NCBI RefSeq assembly: GCF_030936135.1
Contig: NC_082603.1
Coordinates: 25,200,880 to 25,264,879, forward strand
Direction: 5' to 3'
DNA: 64,000 nucleotides
Source: Gavia stellata
Lineage: Eukaryota > Chordata > Aves > Gaviiformes > Gaviidae
The notes under the pieces are model-generated. The model saw only the letters and a list, made by a program, of their open reading frames with translations, had not been told where the DNA came from and did no database searches. Each line of letters begins with the position of its first letter. The stretch's first letter is position 1. Positions 29,216-42,100 of this stretch are shown in pieces. Position numbers and translations under genes: made by a program.

Positions 29216-32200
29216 AAGGGAGGCAGCATCCACCAGAAAGGATTAGAGATGGGGCATTAACATCCCTTAAAACCCCCCGCACACCTCTGTGTGATGCAAC
29301 GTGCCTCAGTTTCCCTGCAACTCCCCAGCAACAAGAAGCTGAAGGAGGGGGGAGAGCCTGGTCCCCAAGTCAGAGTCCACCCAGTCCCTGCGAATAGGGC
29401 CAAGATGTCAGCAGGGAAGGGATAAAGCCCATCTCCGAGGCCAGGGAAAGCCCCAGGGAAGGAGCAGAGGAGTCCCTGCCACATCCCACTTGGGGTAATT
29501 CTCCATGGGACGTGGCGCAGGGGACGTGGCCAGCAGGACCCAGGGGTCCAGGCTCTTCCCCAGCCCCTGGCGGTCCTGGGGGCAGGTGCACTGAGGGGGC
29601 ACAGACGGACCCATCCCAGCCCTGGGATTTTGGGGGGGCCTGCAGCAAGCAGACAAACAGACAGGGCTGGGGAGGGGCCGGTGGGGAGGACGGCATCCCC
29701 GGCAGCCGTGGGGGGGTCCCGCGGTGTTTACAGAGCTTAAAAACTGCCTAAGCCCCACAAGGCCACGGTGCACAATAGCATGTGGACGTGGTGACACCGG
29801 CCGTCCCCACACCACCTTGGAAGACAGAGGGCCCTGCCACCCACCGCCAGCACCGGGATTAATTATGATAATGTAGTTCTTTCCCCCTTTGTCACCCTAA
29901 TGAATGGGCCTCTTTAGGATTTTAAGGCCTTTGTTTGGTGCCTCTTTACTGCGGTATTGTAGGATGGGGACTAGCAGGTGGCAGGTCCCCAAACAGCCCC
30001 TTTTGTCTCCTTTGGGGGCTGTTTTGTGGTGGGGTTGGGGAGGGGGGTGCAAGGATGCGGGGAGGGGGGGCTGCAAGGGGGCTCCTGGATAGAGCCACAG
30101 CGCTCGCCCCATTGCTGCGGGGCCGGGGCACCCCACGCTGTGCACCGTGGCATCCGGGACCGCTGGCCACGGCCATGCCCCGAGCCGCCTGCGCCCCGGC
30201 CCGCTCGGTGGGCAGATGCTGGGAGCCAGTGTCTGAGCCCCTGCCTTGATCTTTTACTGCCTGGGCAAATCAATTACCCGGCAGAAAAGTCCCTAAATCC
30301 CACCATAAAACCCATTTAGCAGCCACCGTGGCGCTCGCTGGGCCCTGGGCAAACCTCACCCGCTGCCGGCATGAAGCCGGGAGCAATTTGCTGCGGGGAG
30401 GGTGGGTAATCAGTGCTGGGGAAGGTCAGGCTGTGGCCGCAGCCACACAGCATCTCCCCACTCCCGGGAGGCAGATGGGGGCTTCCAGGGGCTCCTGGCT
30501 GTAATCAGCCCCTTCTGAGACTCCCACAACTCTCTGCCCCTCTGCACCAGCCAATCCCCATCCTCATCGCCTGGACATGGGAACAGCTAGGGACATGCCA
30601 GGGCTGGGGACAGCAGTGGGGACCAGGGAGACAGATGAGGTAGCACAGAGGGGCAGGGAGCAGGGACGAGGCAGGGCATGTAGGCACTTGGATGTCGATG
30701 CCGTGTGCCAGCGTGGGTCCGTGTGCCCCATGGCAGGGCCATTGGTCACGCTCAGCAACAAGCCTCGTGCCACCATGGTAGTGATGATGGTGCCTTGTTC
30801 CCTCCCATGCAGCCACACACGGGCATCATGAACACCACAGGGACAACGCCAACACAGGGGCAACACCAGCGCGGGGCTGAGGGACCCGGGGATGCTCAAT
30901 GTCTCCCTGATGGTAGTCTGGGCTGGGAGATGCAATCAAGACACCCAGGAGCACTGGAGACCCGGGTCTGCTCTGCCAGGTGCTGGGCACTGGGGATCCC
31001 TCTGCCCCACAGTACCTTCCGCACGGCACAGGGGACTCCGACCGCCCCGTCCAACCAGCCATGCAGGGCAGAGGGGCTCCGCAGGGAGGGGGCAGATCCT
31101 GGCAGGGCAGCGCCGGGGGCTGCGAACCGGTGAGCAGTGGGGTGGTAAAACAGTGACAAGTAATTGGTGTCCCGGCCGGTCCTTTCATGCCGATGCCGTT
31201 TTATGGGTGAGGAAATTGCTTGTGAGTCAGGAACACAGGAGACAAATTTAGGAAGTGCTCTCTGAATGTGCCGGGGTCAGGCGCCGAGGCCGAGCGCTTG
31301 AAACCTGGGTGGCCTCGGCGCTCGCCCCGCGCCCCCCCGGCTCCTCAGCATGGGAAAGCAGACCTTTTATCTTATCACTGCTCTTCCGCCGCCCCGGCCT
31401 CCCCCGCGCGGCCCCCTCCCGGCACAGCCGCTCTCGCCGCAGACACAATGCGCGGTGGCGGCCAGCCCTGCGCCCGCGACCCTCCGGGTGTGCCCGGCAC
31501 GGGGGGCTGCTCCCACCCGCCTCCACCCACCCACCTGCCTGCCAGGGGGCTCGGGGTCCGCCACATAGCCCCGTGTCCCCTCACCCCACAACACCTGGTT
31601 GGCGCCAACAAGGTGCTGTGGGGCGAGGGGACGCAGTGTTCCCCCTTGGGGACCAGCACTGGTGCAAGCTGCTGCGGCCCTGGGGACACGGTGATGGGGA
31701 AACGCTGGTGCAAAGGTGTCCGTACGACGTGGGGCAAGTGATGCCCACGGCCAGTCCCCACCCCGTCCAGCAAAGGTGCTGGGGCAGGCAGACCCTCCGT
31801 GCCACAGCGTTGCACCCCACACCTCCTCCCTCCCCACTCCGGCCTTCCCCACATCCCCTCGCACACTCCCCCACACGCCGGGGAGCAGGTTCTCCCTTTT
31901 GTTCATTTGCTACGGTTTTAATTGGGAGGAAAGGCCGCGGCCCCATTAAAACGCGCCCGAATGCAGCTGACGGCTACCTTGAGCACGCAGCCCCCATCCC
32001 CGGCCACTGCTGAGCGTACCGCATCGGGCGGTTTGCATGTATTTTTCTTGATCGCTGGCCAAGCGCTCTCTCCTGCAAAGCAGCATGTTTCTCATTTTCT
32101 GTAGGTTTAACTCCAAATTAATTTGTAAGTGATCTAGGTTTCTTGTTCCCCAAAAGATACCTAATAGTGGAGGGAGCTCCTGCCAACCGAAACGTCTCAG

Positions 32201-34320
32201 CGGGGTAAAGGAAAAGCAGGAAAAGGAAACCCAGGAACTGTGACCCCTGGTGGGTATTTAACAAGGTGTCAGGGCGAGGGATTTTCAGAGCGGGCTAAGT
32301 GGATGTGACACCGGCCCCACGGGTCGGGATGGGGCGCGGGGATGCTCCCGCCGTGGCAGCAGCTGCTGCCGCCAGGTCTCATCCTGACCTGGTCCTTGGG
32401 GGCATCGGGAGCAGGGAGGGATGCTCAGCACCCCACTGCCTGCGCTGGCCGCTGCTGTGAGCCCCAGGGTGTGAGGAACACGGTGGGAACAGGAGATGCT
32501 TGGGGACGGGGTAAGCCATCCCCAGAGCGAGCTGCTGGGAGATCCTCGCTGGGGGACCGAGGGAGCATGTTTGTGCCCGGCAAGGGCTGCCGAAGTGCCG
32601 GCGCCTGCGGGGAGGCAGGGGAGGCCCCACAGGGTGGGGGTCCCCCAGGGCTGGTGGGTGGTGGGAGGGGGCCAGCGAGCCCGCCGGGCGCCCCTGCCAC
32701 ATGGGAAGCGGGCACGGTTTAATTGGGCGGGCGGCCGCTCGGCGGGGCCGGCTGCTGGCAGACGGACACAAGCTCTTTTGTCTCTGCTCTCGCTCCCGGC
32801 ACCGGCTGGGGCTGGCAGGGCCCGGAGTGGTTCAGCCACCGAGAGCTGGGCTCGCCACCGGGGCAAACAGCCAAACCCACCCCGGCTCCTCAGGCTGTCA
32901 CAGGCCTTCACTGCACGCGAGGAAGCACCCAGGTGGCCGGCGAGGCTTCCCGGCTGATTAGGGTTTAGGAAACTTGTGGCAATCCCCGGTGAAGAGCCCT
33001 GAGGCCCTCCCCGTGCCCCCTTCTTGCCAGAAGAGCTAGCAGGAGCAGGTGAGACCCCTGCCCTCCCCACTGGCTGGGGCTCCCCAGGGCTCCTGGAGGT
33101 CTGGCTGCATGGCCAGGGTCCCCAGGGCAGCAGGGCTGTGAAAGCACCCGGGCTGCCGCTCTCCAAAGCAGGATCTGCAAGGAGATGCCAAGGAGGGATC
33201 CGCAGCAAAAACAGCCACCACTTTCAGATCCCAGTTCCTCTTTGCATCCCCCCCGTCCCTCAGTTCGGTTCAGATCCCCTCTGCAGCATGGGGTCACCAG
33301 CCGGGGGGCTGTGCATCTCCCCCCTTCCCCGGCACCCTCCGGGCATGGTGGCTCTCCAACCTCTTGCGTGACATCTGTGAAGGTGGACAGTGGCAGGGTT
33401 GGTGCTGGCTGGGGAAGAAGGGGCTGACCTCCACCGCGTGCATCCTTTGCTTGCCCGGTCTCCCGGGGGCAGCATGATAGGGAGCTCAGGAGCTTCCTCT
33501 CTCAGACCTCCCTCGCCACGAGGGGAACGGGGGCTACGAAGGCAGGAAAGGATGTCGCAGTGGGAGCAGGAGCCATCCCCAGGTGATGGGGGAGACGGTC
33601 TGGCCACCACCCAGAGGGAACTGTCTCTCCTCGCAAAGCAGCCCCAGCCCCTCGCACAGAGGGAGCAGAGCTGGGGCTGCTGGGTGCGTCAAAGCCAGCT
33701 GCGGATCAGTGGCGGCTGCAAGCACAGCGCGGCCAAATCCCTTTTTCCCGGCATCCAGCACCAACCACCCCCTTTGCAGAAAGGCCCGAGCGGGGGGAGA
33801 TGCTGCTGTTGCTCAACAACCCCGCGAGGTCCCAGGTCCCGGCTCCTTCCCGGCACCGCTGGGAGTGGCTGGGTGACATGGCCGAGCGCAGCTGACCCGA
33901 AGAGCGGGCACCATCATGGTGGTGAGGGACCTCTCATGGGTGGCGCAGCCCAGCTGGGTTTGGCTCCCCAAGTCTCCCAACCCATCGCCGGGGGAGTCCC
34001 GGCTTTCCTTGCCCGGGAGCACAGCTGGATGCTTTGGGGGAATCCCGGTGCTGGGGTGAAAGTCAGAGGGAAGGGGCTGCGGGGCTGTTACCCGCTGGCC
34101 ATCTCAAACGTGCCCGTCACCGCCGCCGGCATCGCTGGTCGGTCGTTCCTCACTGTCCCTTCCAGCTTTCCCAGCACCGGCAGGCGTCTGCACCCCAGCC
34201 CTGGGCGCAGGTGTTCTCACCGGGGACCACAGTCCCGGGGGACAGCGGTCGGTCACCACCTTCCCTGCCTGGGGGGACCTGCATCGTGCCACGGGGTTAA
34301 ACTCCCCAAGGAAAGGAGGG

Positions 34321-34640
34321 AGGAAGATAGGAAAAACAATCACAAGAATTTGTTTCATGCTGCCTGGATCCCTCCCCGTACGCAGCAGTGTTTTTGGACG
34401 GCCAATTTATAATCAGCAGTGTGGAATGTTGTAAATTAAATATTTTTAAACAACTTTGCTCTCTCTCTGGTTAAACATTTCAGAGATCGCTCTTTCTTGT
34501 CTGTCTCTTGCTGGGTGGTCCCTCCATTCGCCCGTACATCTTCCTCAAACACAATTAACCATTTAGATGTTGCACAAAGGAATAGCTTATGCATACAACA
34601 CCAGTCGCTTGCTGCTCCGGCGCTGGGGGAGGGAGGCAAA
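34321..34640. promoter_or_regulatory. candidate enhancer with an exact GLI site
   Basis: An AT-rich block with non-repetitive texture, next to GC-rich DNA, about 9 kb upstream of the PTCH2 ATG. It contains TGGGTGGTC at 34512-34520 (the GLI consensus on the minus strand), GGAATG near 34424, and several TAAT/ATTA homeodomain-type cores. The enhancer role is inferred from composition and motif only. Confidence 0.4.
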
Positions 34641-37600
34641 TAAGAAGGCAGCTTCTTTTATTTTCTACTAAAAACAAAAACAAGAAAATCCCTTTTTCCT
34701 TCCCAAACTATCCCATTTTTCCTTGAATTGTAAAGGCACCAATCCAAGCTCATCAGCTGTCTTGGTGCTCAGTCCAACAATCCCCTTGTGTCCCCCCTCC
34801 CCTGAAATTCAACATTAGCATTTTAAAAGCCTTAAACATACAAGTTTATTTAGACTCAAGCTCTCCCAAGCTCTTGCTTTCCATATTTATATACACACGT
34901 ATTTTAACATATATAAAATGTCTGTCTATAGGGGCTGGAAGGAAGTTCTCGTCTGCCGGCCCGTCTGGGAGGCACAGGCGCGGCTGTGGACCTTGGCTCC
35001 TGGGAGATGGAGTGAAAACCGACAGGATCCAGAAATCAGCCACCCGGCTGAGAGTAAGTGAGCCTCCACGGGCCGGCTGGATGCTCGGGGGCTTTGCTGG
35101 GCACTAGACCCTGGTGAGGGCACCTTCCACGTCCCCAGATTAACCCTGCGGGTTGCCCAGCAAGAAGGTCCCCGTTCCCTTGTGCTCCCCCCATGGCACC
35201 AGGGGGGCCGGGATGGGGCATGGTGTGCAGCCCATGTGTAATGCCAACGAACCCAACCCCAACTGCCCACTGCAACCGTCAGTCCTTTAAAACAGGTGAC
35301 CAAAGGCCACAGGAATGGCCACGTGTGACAGAAGGGCAGCGCTGACGGCCACCGCAGTGTCCTGGGACCGATGGGTACCCAGGGAGCGGGTTACACCATG
35401 CGCTGTGCAACGTGCAGTCATCACAGCATCGCAGCTGGCTCCTCTGTGAGCCCCCCCACCTGGGGCTCAATCTAACCCTGCCCCTAGCAATACAGAGGGG
35501 CAATACAGCTAGGGACCAGAGCAGCCACTGGCCCTTGCTGCGGACTTGGGCTGGCATGGAGGCAGCAAAGCACCTCCTGAAAACAATGATGTTCCCCAGA
35601 ACTGCAGGGTTTTATAAGGAAAATTCTGGTCTCCTGGGACAAGAAGGTCCCACCAGCACAGTCCAAAGGATGGGCAGGGCATGGTGAAAACCACTCTTAC
35701 CAGGCACCCAGAGGAAGGAAAACAAGGTGCAGACACCAGCAAGAAAGCCAGCAGGAGCAACACGTCTCTGCACAATAAACCTTGGGGACCGGAGGCAGTA
35801 AAAAACTGGTGAGTCCTTGTGAAGTCCAGCTCCAACAGGTTCAGGAGAGTCCTATTGCTAGGGCTCCACACACAGCGTCAACTTGACCGGAGATGGGGGA
35901 CCCAGACCTGCGGACTTGAGGCCATATGACCGCTCAGCCTGGCACTCCTCTCCCCTTCCTGTCCACAAGCCAAAAAACTGTCCCAAAAGCAAGATCAAAG
36001 CCTGGTGCAAAGAAGGTTTTGTGTCCCTTTGAACACTGCTGGGGTGGGAGCCCACTGTCCCCGGGAATGGCTGGCTGCTCGCCTCCCTCTCTCCTGGCTC
36101 CACTCCAAGGCTGCCAGGAAGATGGGAACCATCCACTTCGGTTTGACTGCAGAAGGGATCAGATGAGCTGCTGCTTCCTGAAAGATCACAACAGTCACCT
36201 ACGAAAGCAAACACGAACGGTTGAGGGAGGAGAGCCACAGCTCTGGGTACCTGTAACTGCCCAACAATGCTCTTCCCAAATCTGCATCTTACAAATGGGC
36301 TTGGCTGCAAACATCCTGGGAAGGACCTCGCTGCCACAGAGCTGCTGCAGGCGGTGCCCACCTCTCCCAGGAGCCTGGGCAAGGGGGCAGAGCTTCAGGC
36401 GCCCCTGTCACAGTGTGCTGGGGGTGAAGGACCCACGGGAGGAAGCATGAGCCAGGTGTGCACACACGCTGCCCCTGGGCTCTGCACCCACGCCAACCTG
36501 CTGCCCTGGTCACAGAAAAAGCCTTTTAGGAGCTGCTGGCGGGACACCGCTCAGTGAAACCCAGGAGCCGGAGGTGCTGCCGGCTGGGGACCTTGCTGGG
36601 CATCACAGCAAGCCTCTGCTTTACTGCGTGCAGATGCAGCACGTGACATGCCACGGCAAGAACCTTCTCACATCAACCCCAGGTGCTCATCTGCCAAGGA
36701 AGCGTTCAGGATAAGCCTGTCCAGGAAGCACCAGTGTCTACAGAGCTGGGAAGCTCCATCTTTTCAGAGAAACACCGCCTTGGTGCTAACAGCACCGTGA
36801 TGGGCACGGGCTGTAACGCTCAGCTGCCTGGGTGTGACAGAGCAGCAAAGTGAGGAGACTTACTTGCTCCTGAGAGATGACCTGTTCCTCAAAGCTGGTG
36901 AGCTGCCCGTACCAGTAACACTTTTCCAAAGGTCTGTATGACCTAGGACCAAACAGTCACATCCAAAACTTCCCAGGAACAGAACCTCCTTTCCTCGGTC
37001 GCCTCCCAGATTTTCTTGAAGAAGTTTATCTCTCGGTTTGTAAAGTCGCCTGACTCAACCCATCATCTGCCCACCTGATGATGACAGCGTCATGGAGACC
37101 AGGTTAGATGAGGAAGGGTTAACCTCCCAGTGCCCGCCTTGGGATTCCTGAAGGCCCTATTATCCCGAATTATTTTTCATAATTACTGCCACACACGTAG
37201 AATACATCAAGAGTGAATCTTCACTTTGATAATTTGTGCTGTGAAATCTCACTTTGAGATCTACTTTTATCTCACACCAAACACCTGCAGGTCGTAAAAG
37301 GCAAAAAGGAAAAGAAAACGCCTCAAATCCCGGCCAGGTTTTCAAGTGTCAGAGAACACTAAATTAATGCTAAATTCTAACCGACACAGTAAAGAGCCCC
37401 CCACCCTCTTAAATTAGCTAAACAAAAGGACTGAGACTTTAACACATAATTAAGGCACAAGGAGGTAAAGCTGTAGCTGTTAAGTAAGGGGATGCAGACT
37501 TTTCAGAAGTTAAGATGTATGTTAAAAACAGAAAGGGAGAAGGCTTTGTGTTTAAGCAAAAGGACCGGGAGTCAAAGTCCCTGCGGACCTCTATCAGCTT

Positions 37601-38955
37601 TGCCACAGCCTTCTGGTAAAATGCAAAGCCAGGTAATTATGCTCCACTCTGCTTCTGTTTCTACACACCCAAAATGGATGCCTCGCTCCCTTGCCGCACA
37701 CAGAGACAAGAACTCCCTTTAATTAACCTTTGTAAAGCCTCTGCGATCCCTGGATGAAAAAGGCTTCGTACCTTAGGAACATGTTTGCACACATACACAA
37801 GGCAAAACCTCCAGCACAAAGCCGGAGCTGAAATGCAGCACGTTTCTTCTTTCTGCACCTTGTCAAAGGCCTCGAAGCTCATCCTTACCCATACTTTCCA
37901 CTCCAGTCTGGTCCTTTAGAGGAGGGATTTTGTTTATGAAACTCGGGGAATGTCTGGATTATAATCTCTCTCCTGTCAAATTAGCTAGGAAATGGTAATT
38001 TTCCTTGGGGACACCGGTGCCCATGAAGCACACATTTAACATTTATCACTTCAGTTAACGAAATATCATCCTAGCCAGTTGCTGTAAGCACCTTTGGACG
38101 TCAAACTGCCCAGGGCAGATAAATGTCCCATTGAATCCTAGTAGATTCTAATAAACAGCTTTTAGGTAGGAACTCGTGTCCAATTTATAAACGTTAAAGA
38201 ACAGCTTGTGTTTCAATCCCGTCCAGGTGCTTTACAATCCTGGCACAACCCCTGACCGCAATGCTGTGCGTTTCACATTAGTGCGCTCGACTCATCTGAC
38301 AGACGTAGGTATAGTCATCCACAGATCATCCAGACGTGGGGAGGGATCTCTTTTCTGGGATTAGGAGCAGCGGACCGACAAACGGAAGAACCGTCAGAAT
38401 AAGGCAGAGAATACCCGCTCACTGCTCATGCCCCACTTCCCCTCCACACTCCCCCATCCCTCCATCCCTCTCACATACTTGCTCTTGGGCAGGATTTCAA
38501 AGTCACGGACCAAACTCAGCCCTGAAGGAAATGGGTGCCAAACTCCTCAACTGCATTACAGAAGTGGCACAGCTTAAACACTGCTGTGCTATGGGGTAGC
38601 ATCATGAGAGCGAGCGAGAGAGGGGAGGAGGAGGCTGGCGAAGCTGCTGGGCTGCAAAGAGCCGCCCGTGTTAGTGCTGTGTTTCACTGCCCACCTGCTG
38701 CGTTGATGAGATGCACAAGCAGCATCCCGAGCGAGCGGTTTCTCCCAGGCTCGGGCGTGGTGGCGCAGGACTGCAGGGACATGGTTTACATCGCAGGGAG
38801 GGCGGCTAAGTCATTCTTTGGAGTGGGCACAGTCTGTGTGGTCCCCGCTCTCCCTTCTGCTGGAAAAGTACAGTGCGTTCGCCCGGCGCGCAGGAACTGA
38901 TATTACCCGGCACAAACCCGCGTGCATCCCAATGAGGGGGGAGGGGCTGACGGAC

Positions 38956-39126
38956 ACACCGCTCTGTAAATACTTCTTTATTAAGACATAAATATAAAGC
39001 TGAACAGGAAAGGAGCAATGACAGGGTAAACTGTGCCAGTACTGATCCGTACGGATGATCTTACGATGCTTGAACATCTGGTTCTGCTGCTGGCTTCCAT
39101 AAAATCATCTTTAAAACCTACTTGGG
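38956..39126 (-). other. EIF2B3: EIF2B3 3'UTR
   Basis: A short UTR from the stop to just past the AATAAA at 38982-38977 (TTTATT on plus). It is AT-rich. The end is estimated at about 20 bases after the signal. Confidence 0.75.
38977..38982 (-). promoter_or_regulatory. EIF2B3: poly(A) signal of EIF2B3
   Basis: AATAAA on the minus strand, about 145 bases after the EIF2B3 stop codon. It is the first canonical signal downstream. Confidence 0.75.
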
Positions 39127-39179
39127 TTATATCTCCATCAGCTGTTCGGTGCCCACAATGACTTCATTAACATGTTTGG
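39127..39179 (-). CDS. EIF2B3: EIF2B3 terminal coding exon
   Basis: After a TCTCTTTTCAG acceptor this exon supplies two bases of an alanine codon, then [16 protein letters not shown] and TAA at 39129-39127. Confidence 0.96.
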
Positions 39180-42100
39180 CTGAAAAGAGAGAGGGAGGAA
39201 AAGAAGAGGAATTGAGTTTTACAGCAGCATTTCAGACCTTGGATTTTTCAAATCTGCAACTTTAAAACAAATGAGAAAAGCAGATTCTGGGGAACTCGAA
39301 CAGGGATTTGCTGCCTTTCTTTGGACTCCAGCATCTCTCTGATAGTATCCCACACACATGGCAAAAGCCTAAACAACTGACAAAACATCAGGAGGTTTCT
39401 CTAATGAGAGTTTTCACATGTATGTGTCACTACTAAACAAGAGAGGCCCGACGGAAATCACAGCTGCTGCTGACAGGTGCACACCTAGGTCGAGGCAAAG
39501 AACCATCGACATCCAACACGGAGATATGACATAAAATTAAAGATCAATAATCCACCCTGGCCCTGAAGTGCGCTGTGTGCCCTCAAACTGCAAGGAGACT
39601 GGGGAGGAGAGGGGCTGCTCAGTGTCGGGAGGCCATGACCGAGGCAGCGTGAGATCCTCTCAGGAATCCCAACTCAATGCTGGCAGCTTAAAAAAAAAAA
39701 AAGGGCTTTTTTTTTTTTGTAATTTAAACCTGAATTCTCCCTCCTGGATTCAAAAAATCTGGATGGAGCCTTTCCAAAAGTATCCGTGTGAAGGAAGGTC
39801 TCTGAGCACAGTTAATCGTCTCTGAGGGTAACGGTGGATGGCACACCTCAGACTCCTGTGGAGCAAATTTGTTGGAGGTGCAATTTCTACAAGGTCGCTC
39901 CTTTGCCTGTTCCCAGGAGCTCTGCACAGCCCCAGTGGACACATTAATGTGCCAGTCCCTGCCCCAGCACTGTTAATGCACTGTACTGAAAGAGCCTTCC
40001 CTTTAAAATGCAAAAGCAGCTTGTCAGGGAAGGACTGCAAATAAGGGATCTAAAGCCAAAATAATAAAAACGCGCAACTGAAAGCCTAGTGCCTAAAAAC
40101 CCCAAGCATGTGGCCTTAGAGTGTGACACAAAGCTGGTGTGCTCGAAGTGGGTGTCCTCAGGGTTCCGTGGGGGGAGGTGGTGAATCTAAATTGCTCTCT
40201 GGGAGCTGGACACCTACTCAGGTGGAGCTCAGGTGGTTTGACCCATGCCCCTAGGCTCTCCATCTCTCCTTCTGCACATTAGGAATAACAATCAGGTCTG
40301 GAGCCTGGGAAAAAGCATCAAGGCATGTGAGATGCTGGGATGCACTGATGGAGGCTGTGTTGTCTCCCACACCTCACACAGCAGTGGGGGATGGATAGCC
40401 AAGGATGAGGGAAATAAGGAGTTGTGTTTTATTTACCCACCTAAAACTCCTCCCCTCAGGGGAGTGGATTTTGCAAGACTGCTGCAAAACAACAAACATA
40501 CCACCTTTGGCTAAATGAAGAAATTCCTGGCAATCCCCAAACTGGCAGGGCCAACACGATGCTTCTCTTGGTTTAAAATTCAAGACATTACCTTTGCACC
40601 ATGCAAACCATTGCTCCAGAAAAGGTTTGATCAAAAACTGCTCTGTAAACTTCAAGGCGTTTTGGACTATGGCAAGATAATTTCCCACTACAACCCCAAC
40701 CCCACAATCATATGAATGCTGCTGTCCCTCAGCCTGGGGGACAGAGTTGGGTTAACCACATGACTGCCTTTCAGAGACTCTTCGTGTAGGCAAAAATAAG
40801 GAGATCAAGGAGCTGCTTCTCACCTTCAGCATCAGATTGAGTAATTTAGTTCTTTGCTCAGGGTATTTAGTGACAACTGATAATTAATCCTGGAGGCTCA
40901 TGCTAACATCTTGGAGCTCGAAGTCGGAATGTGGAGCCCAATCTACAGCACTTTGGGCAGGACAAGCAGAGGTGGATGCAGTGCTCAGGAAAATGAGGGA
41001 CTGTCTGTGCAACTGCCAGGTGCAAGCGTGATGTAGGTAGCACCACACAACCTCTCCAGCACAGCTCTGCCAATAGCCCCAAGTCCAGCCTTCAGCGCCT
41101 CTCTCCTCCCGTCCTGGACCCCACACAGCTTTGCCAAGGTACCTCAAATCCAACCTGCAGCACTTCTTGCTATAACATTCCTCACCCCCAACAATTTTCC
41201 CAATATATCTCAAACAGGCCCTGTAGCAACTCCTGTGACTCCATTCCTGAACCTCCTCCAAGCAGACTACCTATCATGTTGATTTCTGTGATGTGAATAA
41301 GACCCTGGCTACCATCCAGCGAGAGTAATTACGTTATGCCTCTGCAGATTAAACATGCCTTCATCTAGGCTTATAAAGAGCCATATCAATTTATGGTTCT
41401 ATATATAGGTTATCTGTAGCAATACTTTTTAATAAGGAACTTCTTGCTTCATTTCAGACAGCATCCTGCACTGTCCTAAACGTGCACAGCTGGGACGGGT
41501 CCTGTCACATACTTTATTGCAGAGGTGGTACCAACTATTTGTATTTTGCACTGACATGCTTGTAGTCACCTTATGATATCTTGCATTTTACACCTGATGA
41601 GTTCAAATGCTTTTCGAGAGTGGGCAAATAGGAGCATTCCCATTTTATAGATGGGAAAACTGAGGCAGCAGCAAGTTGAGGGAGTTTAAGTAGCCAAAGC
41701 CACACAGGAAATCAGAGCATGCGTTCCCTCATCTCCCATCTGCCTGTTTCATCTCCTCCTTGATCCGTGTCGCCTGTATTCCCCGAAATGGGCACACACA
41801 GCCTGACTGGTATGTCACTGCTACCTCGGAGACTCACATGAAATCACCCAACTCATTTCTCCTTGTACAGGCTAAAAGAAAACACATGAATGTGCCTGCC
41901 TCAAATCCGCAAGAAAGTTTTTAAGTGATAAAGGAATGGTTTTGCTAGAAACAAAGCCTGATTCCGCACCCCCAGGGGATGCGATAGGCAGATAAGGATT
42001 CACCCCACTTCCCTCTTCCCTTCCCAAAGCCCTCCTTGTGGAGGGAAGAGAATTCAGACTCCACTGCGTGTGCCAAAGAACCGAGCTGTGGATAGTGTTT

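Larger units (their letters stand above)
25760..38955. other. PTCH2-EIF2B3 intergenic region
   Basis: About 13 kb without any exon I can support. Long open frames in the GC-rich part are compositional. It holds the minisatellites at 26030-26470 and 29111-29215 and several AT-rich islands: 28140-28300, 29850-29950, 30240-30320, 31880-32180 and 34321-34640. From about 34.3 kb rightward the sequence becomes AT-rich. Unannotated non-coding transcripts cannot be excluded. Confidence 0.65.

Noticed and set aside
33390..34412. 340-codon plus-strand frame in the intergenic region
   Set aside because: No start context, domain or splice support, and it runs into the AT-rich candidate enhancer.
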